Shown: piece after piece, positions 7,271 through 10,651 of the stretch
How the letters are laid out: every line of letters begins with the position of its first letter
How positions within the stretch are numbered: position 1 is the stretch's first letter
NCBI GenBank assembly: GCA_009839535.1
Contig: VXPN01000540.1
Coordinates: forward strand, 1-10,651
From: Boseongicola sp. SB0662_bin_57
GTDB taxonomy: Bacteria > Pseudomonadota > Alphaproteobacteria > Rhodobacterales > Rhodobacteraceae
Reading direction: 5' to 3'
DNA: 10,651 nucleotides
Notes under the pieces: model-generated
What the model saw: the letters and a program-made list of their open reading frames with translations, nothing else
The model's database searches: none
Told to the model about the DNA's origin: nothing
Translations under genes and position numbers: made by a program

Positions 7271-8125
7271 CTACGCCGTGATCGCGGACTCAGGTGCCCC
7301 CAACCGGTAGGCACGCGCAGCGTTGCCGCCGAGGATCGCGCTCGTCTCATCCTCGGCAAGTCCGGAAAGGAGCTCCCATGTCACTTCCACCCAGCGCCCA
7401 TAGGAACTCGCCAAAGTGCAAACCGGCCAGTCGCTGCCCCAGACAAGCCGGTCCGGTCCGAACGTGTCCAGAAGATGATCCACGTAAGGGCGCAAGTCAT
7501 CGACGGTCCAGTCCGCGCGCGCTTCGGTCACAAGGCCGGACAGCTTGCAAAATGCCGAGGTCTCGGATGCGAGTGCCGCCATGTCCTGGTCCCAGCCATC
7601 CATGATCCCGTCTCGGATCATCGGCTTCGAGCCGTGATCAATGACCGTTCGCATGTTCGGGTGGCGCACCAGGAGCTCTCGCAGTGCCGGCAGATGCCGC
7701 GGCAGGGTCAGGGCATCGAACGTGAGGTCGGCATCAATCAGGGCGTCGAACGTGGCGACGAGCCTTTCGCCCAGCATCCAGTTGTCGTCAGCAATGTCCT
7801 GGATCATCGGGCGCAGGCCCACCAAGGCTGGTTGCATGGAGAGGCGCGCTACGTCGTCAGGCGCGCTCGGGTCCTCGAAATCCACCCAACCGACGACACC
7901 CCTGATGAAGGGTTCCGCGCGCGCAAGGCCAAGCATGAATTCCGTTTCCGCAACGGTTGGTGCGGCCTGGACGAGAATCGTGCCGCAAATGCCCGTCTCG
8001 GCCAGCAGAGGCTTCAGGTCGCCTGGCAGGAAATCGCGGCAGATCGGCTCCATCTCCTGCGTCAGCCATCCGTAGTCCCCGCGCTCCAGGGACCAGAAAT
8101 GTTGATGTGCGTCGATGCGGGTCAT
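7271..8125 (-). CDS. Amidohydrolase family protein, probable sugar lactonase (L-fuconolactonase-like, COG3618)
   Basis: A 284-residue TIM-barrel hydrolase of the amidohydrolase-2 superfamily, whose COG3618 members include L-fucono-1,5-lactonase and other sugar lactonases. Visible metal and active-site motifs are HQHFW at 7-11 (the H-x-H pair), VIDHGSKP at 161-168 with H164, FCKLSGLVTEA at 192-202 and WGSDWPV at 229-235 with D232. The terminal GGNAARAYRL (266-275) is also typical. Length is normal. I chose ATG 8125: GGAGA (8134-8138) stands 8 bases upstream, inside the last codons of the kinase gene, whose stop is only 4 bp away, suggesting translational coupling. A TTG at 8140 would add five residues. 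The SDR gene begins 19 bp downstream. In context it would open the lactone made by a sugar dehydrogenase, giving an aldonic acid. A dicarboxylate or aromatic-ring role is possible for this superfamily, but the motifs favour the lactonase branch. Confidence 0.88.
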   Translation of the reverse strand: MTRIDAHQHFWSLERGDYGWLTQEMEPICRDFLPGDLKPLLAETGICGTILVQAAPTVAETEFMLGLARAEPFIRGVVGWVDFEDPSAPDDVARLSMQPALVGLRPMIQDIADDNWMLGERLVATFDALIDADLTFDALTLPRHLPALRELLVRHPNMRTVIDHGSKPMIRDGIMDGWDQDMAALASETSAFCKLSGLVTEARADWTVDDLRPYVDHLLDTFGPDRLVWGSDWPVCTLASSYGRWVEVTWELLSGLAEDETSAILGGNAARAYRLGAPESAITA

Positions 8126-8129
8126 CCGA

Positions 8130-9062
8130 TCATTCTCCAAGGCATTCCAGAACAGCGCTCAAGCTTGGCGGATCGCACCCGGATTCCATGCAATTCAAGG
8201 AAGCTGCAGCCGTTCCGAACGCCAGCACGTCTTCAACGGATGCCCGGTCCAGCCGATCAAGCGCCTCAACACCAAGTTGCCCGGCCCGAGACAAGGCCGC
8301 AAGCACGCCGGCATGGAAGGTGTCTCCTGCGCCGATGCTGTCCTTTACATCTGCCGGGCGCGCCGCAACGTCCACCCGACCCCCGGTCCACCAAGCCGAT
8401 GCGCCCCCGGCTCCTCGGGACACGATCACCAGACGCGTCAACCCGTCCAGCAGACCGCCGACCACTTCCTCCTCCCTTGCTGACGGATGAAGAAAGACGA
8501 GATCCTCATCCGAAAGGCGGATGATGTGGCTGGCCGTCGAGACCCGGGCAATGCGCCTGCGATAGGCTTCCCTGTCCGGTACCAGGCTCGGACGGCAATT
8601 CGGATCCAGGGACACGACCATGCGAGATGATGCCTGCTCGGCCAAGGCCACATAGGCGCTTGCGGGAGGGTCGGAAAATAGCGTGAGGGATCCGAAGTGC
8701 AATGCTTCGGCCGCAGGCAGCGGCTCCGTCAGGCCTGTCCAGAGGCGACCTGCCGAAGCACTGTCATAAAATGCATAGCGCGCCTCACCGTCGGCCAGAC
8801 TGACAAAGGCCAGAGTGCTGTCGTCGCCGCTTCGGCTGACGTTGGCGGTTCCGATGCTTTCGCGGACCATGTGGTCGTGAAGCATGTCACCGAACAGGTC
8901 GGTGGAAAGAGCGCCAACGAAGGAGACATCCTGCTCCAGCCGCGCCAAGGCCGTCGCCGCATTCAACACGGCGCCACCGGGCCTCGGCACGAAAGCGACT
9001 AGGCCGTTCGCCTGCTCCACCGGCACAAAGTCAATCAATGCGTCGCCGCCGCAAAGGATCAC
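8130..9062 (-). CDS. PfkB family carbohydrate kinase, fructokinase-like
   Basis: ATP-dependent sugar kinase of 310 residues, typical for the ribokinase/PfkB family. The first signature is GGAVLNAATALARL (29-42), close to the GGAVFNTAIALGRL style of rhizobial fructokinases. LDPNCRPSL (152-160) contacts the sugar region, and DSIGAGDTFHAG (241-252) holds the anion hole and the catalytic base D247. FYDSASAGR (98-106) also matches that fructokinase group. Start is GTG 9062, supported by AAGGGG (9070-9075) 7 bases upstream, and the protein begins ILCGGDALID, as relatives do. It is the first gene of the operon, 4 bp from the lactonase. Substrate is uncertain: fructose is the obvious guess by similarity, but with a lactonase and an SDR alongside, a keto-sugar or 2-keto-3-deoxy acid is also plausible. 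No transporter or isomerase gene is in view to settle this. Confidence 0.9.
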   Translation of the reverse strand: MILCGGDALIDFVPVEQANGLVAFVPRPGGAVLNAATALARLEQDVSFVGALSTDLFGDMLHDHMVRESIGTANVSRSGDDSTLAFVSLADGEARYAFYDSASAGRLWTGLTEPLPAAEALHFGSLTLFSDPPASAYVALAEQASSRMVVSLDPNCRPSLVPDREAYRRRIARVSTASHIIRLSDEDLVFLHPSAREEEVVGGLLDGLTRLVIVSRGAGGASAWWTGGRVDVAARPADVKDSIGAGDTFHAGVLAALSRAGQLGVEALDRLDRASVEDVLAFGTAAASLNCMESGCDPPSLSAVLECLGE

Positions 9063-9089
9063 CGAACGTCCCCTTGTTGAGCCAGTCCC

Positions 9090-9117
9090 ATAGTGAAGCT
9101 GTCCCCCAAAAGGTCAA
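9090..9117 (-). promoter_or_regulatory. Possible sigma-70 promoter of the kinase operon
   Basis: On the minus strand TTGACC (9117-9112) matches the -35 consensus at 5 of 6 positions, followed after 16 bp by CACTAT (9095-9090), a weak -10 with 3 of 6 matches. Transcription would begin near 9083, leaving a short leader of about 20 bases before the GTG at 9062. It lies in the 121-bp region between divergent genes, where shared control with the E1 gene is possible. Confidence 0.3.
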
Positions 9118-9138
9118 TCTGCCTCTTGCTTCAATGTT

Positions 9139-9162
9139 GCCTAGGCGATTAGGTCTCCGGAG
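9139..9162. repeat. Pair of 8-bp perfect palindromes in the divergent intergenic region
   Basis: GCCTAGGC (9139-9146) and CTCCGGAG (9155-9162) stand 16 bp apart, centre to centre, between the kinase operon and the E1 gene. Their cores differ, so they are not two copies of one site. They could be operators for either direction or simple chance in GC-rich DNA. Confidence 0.2.
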
Positions 9163-9170
9163 TCGCTCAG

Positions 9171-9175
9171 AAAGG
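9171..9175 (+). promoter_or_regulatory. Ribosome binding site supporting the TTG start of the E1 gene
   Basis: AAAGG lies 8 bases before the TTG at 9184. The later ATG at 9277 has only a weak GGGCG nearby, and the 31 codons between the two starts look coding, beginning PKSIHIDP. Confidence 0.4.
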
Positions 9176-9183
9176 CAAAGCCC

Positions 9184-10651
9184 TTGCCCAAGTCCATTCA
9201 CATTGATCCGGCCGCGACCAGAAGCGCGACCGAACTTGCGTCGCGACGAATCCCGGTTCATTCCTACGGGCGCCCCATGGCGGAAGAGCTTCAGGCACGC
9301 GGCGCCGACACATTGATCATGGCGCTGCGTCACATGATGGTCATTCGAGCTTTCGAGGGCGGCGTTGCCAGCCTCAAGTCAACGGGCAGCTACGGCGACC
9401 TGACCTATGCCTACAAGGGTCCTGCCCATCTCTCGATCGGGCAGGAGGCGGCAGCGGTCGGCACAGCCATGGCGCTGACACCTGAAGATCACATATTCGG
9501 GTCACACCGCTCGCACGGGGAGTTCCTGGCAAAGGGGCTGGCGGCAATCCAGGGGCTGGGTGGCAACGCGCTCACCGCGATCATGGAAGCCCATGGTGAC
9601 GGCGCCCTGCTCCGTACCGTGGAAACGCACCTTCCGCATGAAACTGAGCACGACCTTGCGGAGAACTTTCTGCTCATGGGCCTCCTTGCCGAGATGTTCA
9701 TGCGCGAAATCGGCTTCAATGGAGGCATGGGAGGCAGCATGCATGCCTTCTTCACGCCGTTCGGCGCATATCCGAACAATGCCATCGTCGGGGCGTCGGC
9801 AGGCATCGCGACCGGAGCCGCGCTCTGGATGAAATCCGAAGGCCGCGAAAGCATTGCGGTCTCGATGGTCGGCGACGGGGCCACAGGCTGCGGCCCGGTC
9901 TGGGAAGCCCTGAACTTTGCCGGCATGGCGCAGTTCGAACGGCTTTGGGACAATGTCGGCTTCCTGCCGGTTCTCTTTTTCTTCACCAACAACTTCTATG
10001 CGATGGGCGGGCAGACGAGCGGCGAAACCATGTCTTGGGACCGGCTTGCACGGATCGGCACCGGACTGCGCGATGACGCCTGTCACGCGGAAACCGTCGA
10101 CGGCACGAACCCGCTTGCTGTCGCCGATGCCGTTCAGCGCAAGCGCCAGTTGCTGCTTGACGGCAAGGGACCCGCCATTCTCGACGTGGAATGCTACCGG
10201 TTTTCCGGGCACTCGACGACTGACGTCAATGCCTATCGCACCAAGGACGAAATCGCGGCCTGGGGCGCAGTTGACCCGATCGGGACCTATCGCGATTCCC
10301 TGGTTGCGGAGGGCATTCTCGACACGGCAGCGGCGGACGCGATCCAATCGGACGTGGATGCACGAATGAACGCGGTGTTCATGGCTGCAGCCGACCCTGA
10401 GACCGCCCCGCCTCCCCGTCTTGGAAACGACGGCACCGGCATCGGACGGAAAATGTTTGCAGGCAGCGAAACGCCATCGGACGGGCACGCACCGGAACCT
10501 CTGTCCAACCCCGCGAAAGTGGTCCGCATCCGACAGAACGCCCGGAAATCGCGTCGCGGGAGGGACGCCGACGGCGAGCCTCTCTCGCCGCTGAAGGCAA
10601 TCACCCTCCGCGACGGCCTGTTCGAGGCGATCCTGCATGCCGCGCTGACCG
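9184..10651 (+). CDS. Thiamine-pyrophosphate-dependent 2-oxoacid dehydrogenase E1, probable alpha/beta fusion (3' end missing)
   Basis: Would decarboxylate a 2-oxo acid using TPP, as the E1 part of a pyruvate, branched-chain or acetoin dehydrogenase complex. The frame runs off the window after 489 codons. Numbered from TTG 9184: E1-alpha motifs are GPAHLSIGQEA (79-89), FGSHRSHGE (105-113), GGMGGSMHAFF (180-190), the TPP motif GDGATGCG (230-237) closing with NN (269-270), and the loop YRFSGHSTTDVNAYRTKDE (338-356), which in mitochondrial relatives is phosphorylated. Residues about 405-470 are a Pro-, Arg- and Gly-rich linker. From 472, AITLRDGLFEAILHAAL looks like the start of an E1-beta subunit, so both subunits probably share one chain. 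About 40 extra residues lie between HRSHGE and GGSMH, and about 12 inside the TPP motif, compared with ordinary E1-alpha, as in a TPP-enzyme subfamily I recall from proteobacteria. Start: TTG with AAAGG upstream; ATG 9277 is the alternative. It is transcribed away from the sugar operon. Substrate unknown. Confidence 0.85.
   Translation, partial: MPKSIHIDPAATRSATELASRRIPVHSYGRPMAEELQARGADTLIMALRHMMVIRAFEGGVASLKSTGSYGDLTYAYKGPAHLSIGQEAAAVGTAMALTPEDHIFGSHRSHGEFLAKGLAAIQGLGGNALTAIMEAHGDGALLRTVETHLPHETEHDLAENFLLMGLLAEMFMREIGFNGGMGGSMHAFFTPFGAYPNNAIVGASAGIATGAALWMKSEGRESIAVSMVGDGATGCGPVWEALNFAGMAQFERLWDNVGFLPVLFFFTNNFYAMGGQTSGETMSWDRLARIGTGLRDDACHAETVDGTNPLAVADAVQRKRQLLLDGKGPAILDVECYRFSGHSTTDVNAYRTKDEIAAWGAVDPIGTYRDSLVAEGILDTAAADAIQSDVDARMNAVFMAAADPETAPPPRLGNDGTGIGRKMFAGSETPSDGHAPEPLSNPAKVVRIRQNARKSRRGRDADGEPLSPLKAITLRDGLFEAILHAALT

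Noticed and set aside
7252..7359. Upstream extension of the SDR by 36 codons
   Set aside because: The extension overlaps the lactonase 3' end, is not SDR-like, and the strong ribosome site sits just ahead of ATG 7251.
7007..8524. A 505-residue plus-strand frame opposite the lactonase and kinase genes
   Set aside because: It runs antisense across three genes with firm motifs; its translation is low-complexity and Arg/Pro-rich with no family likeness.
1..10651. CRISPR arrays, tRNA or rRNA genes, or phage or defence genes
   Set aside because: No regularly spaced repeats, cloverleaf-like tRNA sequence or rRNA motif was noticed on reading, and every large frame is accounted for by metabolic or transport genes.

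Overview
The window is about 10.7 kb of dense, GC-rich bacterial DNA. Protein style (a fructokinase-like PfkB kinase of the rhizobial type, a COG3618-type lactonase, a Sulfotransfer_3 protein, many GTG/TTG starts) suggests a proteobacterium, most likely an alphaproteobacterium. This assignment is an inference from remembered families, not from a search.

Left part (1-6164, + strand): the window opens inside a sulfotransferase gene whose start lies off the left edge. After a 258-bp gap with a compact set of palindromes (1721-1759) that looks like a repressor-binding region, a two-gene efflux unit follows: a membrane-anchored periplasmic adaptor (1874-2998) and a full-length 12-TM RND transporter (3060-6164). 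No outer-membrane channel gene and no regulator gene lie in the window.

Middle gap (6165-6477): the RND gene and the sugar operon converge on a 313-bp stretch with no intact gene. On its minus strand a short open stretch looks like the decayed C-terminal end of an IS256/Mutator-type transposase. The gap also holds a 9-bp inverted repeat enclosing two smaller palindromes, and a spaced imperfect direct repeat. It may be a scar of an old insertion.

Right part, minus strand (6478-9062): a tight operon transcribed leftwards in the order PfkB sugar kinase, amidohydrolase-2 sugar lactonase, SDR dehydrogenase, with gaps of 4 and 19 bp. The set fits an oxidative sugar pathway (aldose to lactone to acid, plus a kinase step), but the dehydratase, aldolase and transporter are not in view, so the substrate is unknown.

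Right edge (9184-10651, + strand): divergent from the sugar operon is a thiamine-pyrophosphate dehydrogenase of the 2-oxoacid dehydrogenase E1 class. A complete E1-alpha-like part is followed by a linker and what looks like the first residues of an E1-beta domain, so it is probably an alpha/beta fusion cut by the window end. I chose a TTG start 31 codons upstream of the first good ATG.

The region reads as ordinary accessory metabolism and transport. I did not find a clearly novel defence or mobile system. The most promising leads are the palindromic control region of the efflux operon, the fused E1 enzyme with its insertions, and the incomplete sugar operon.
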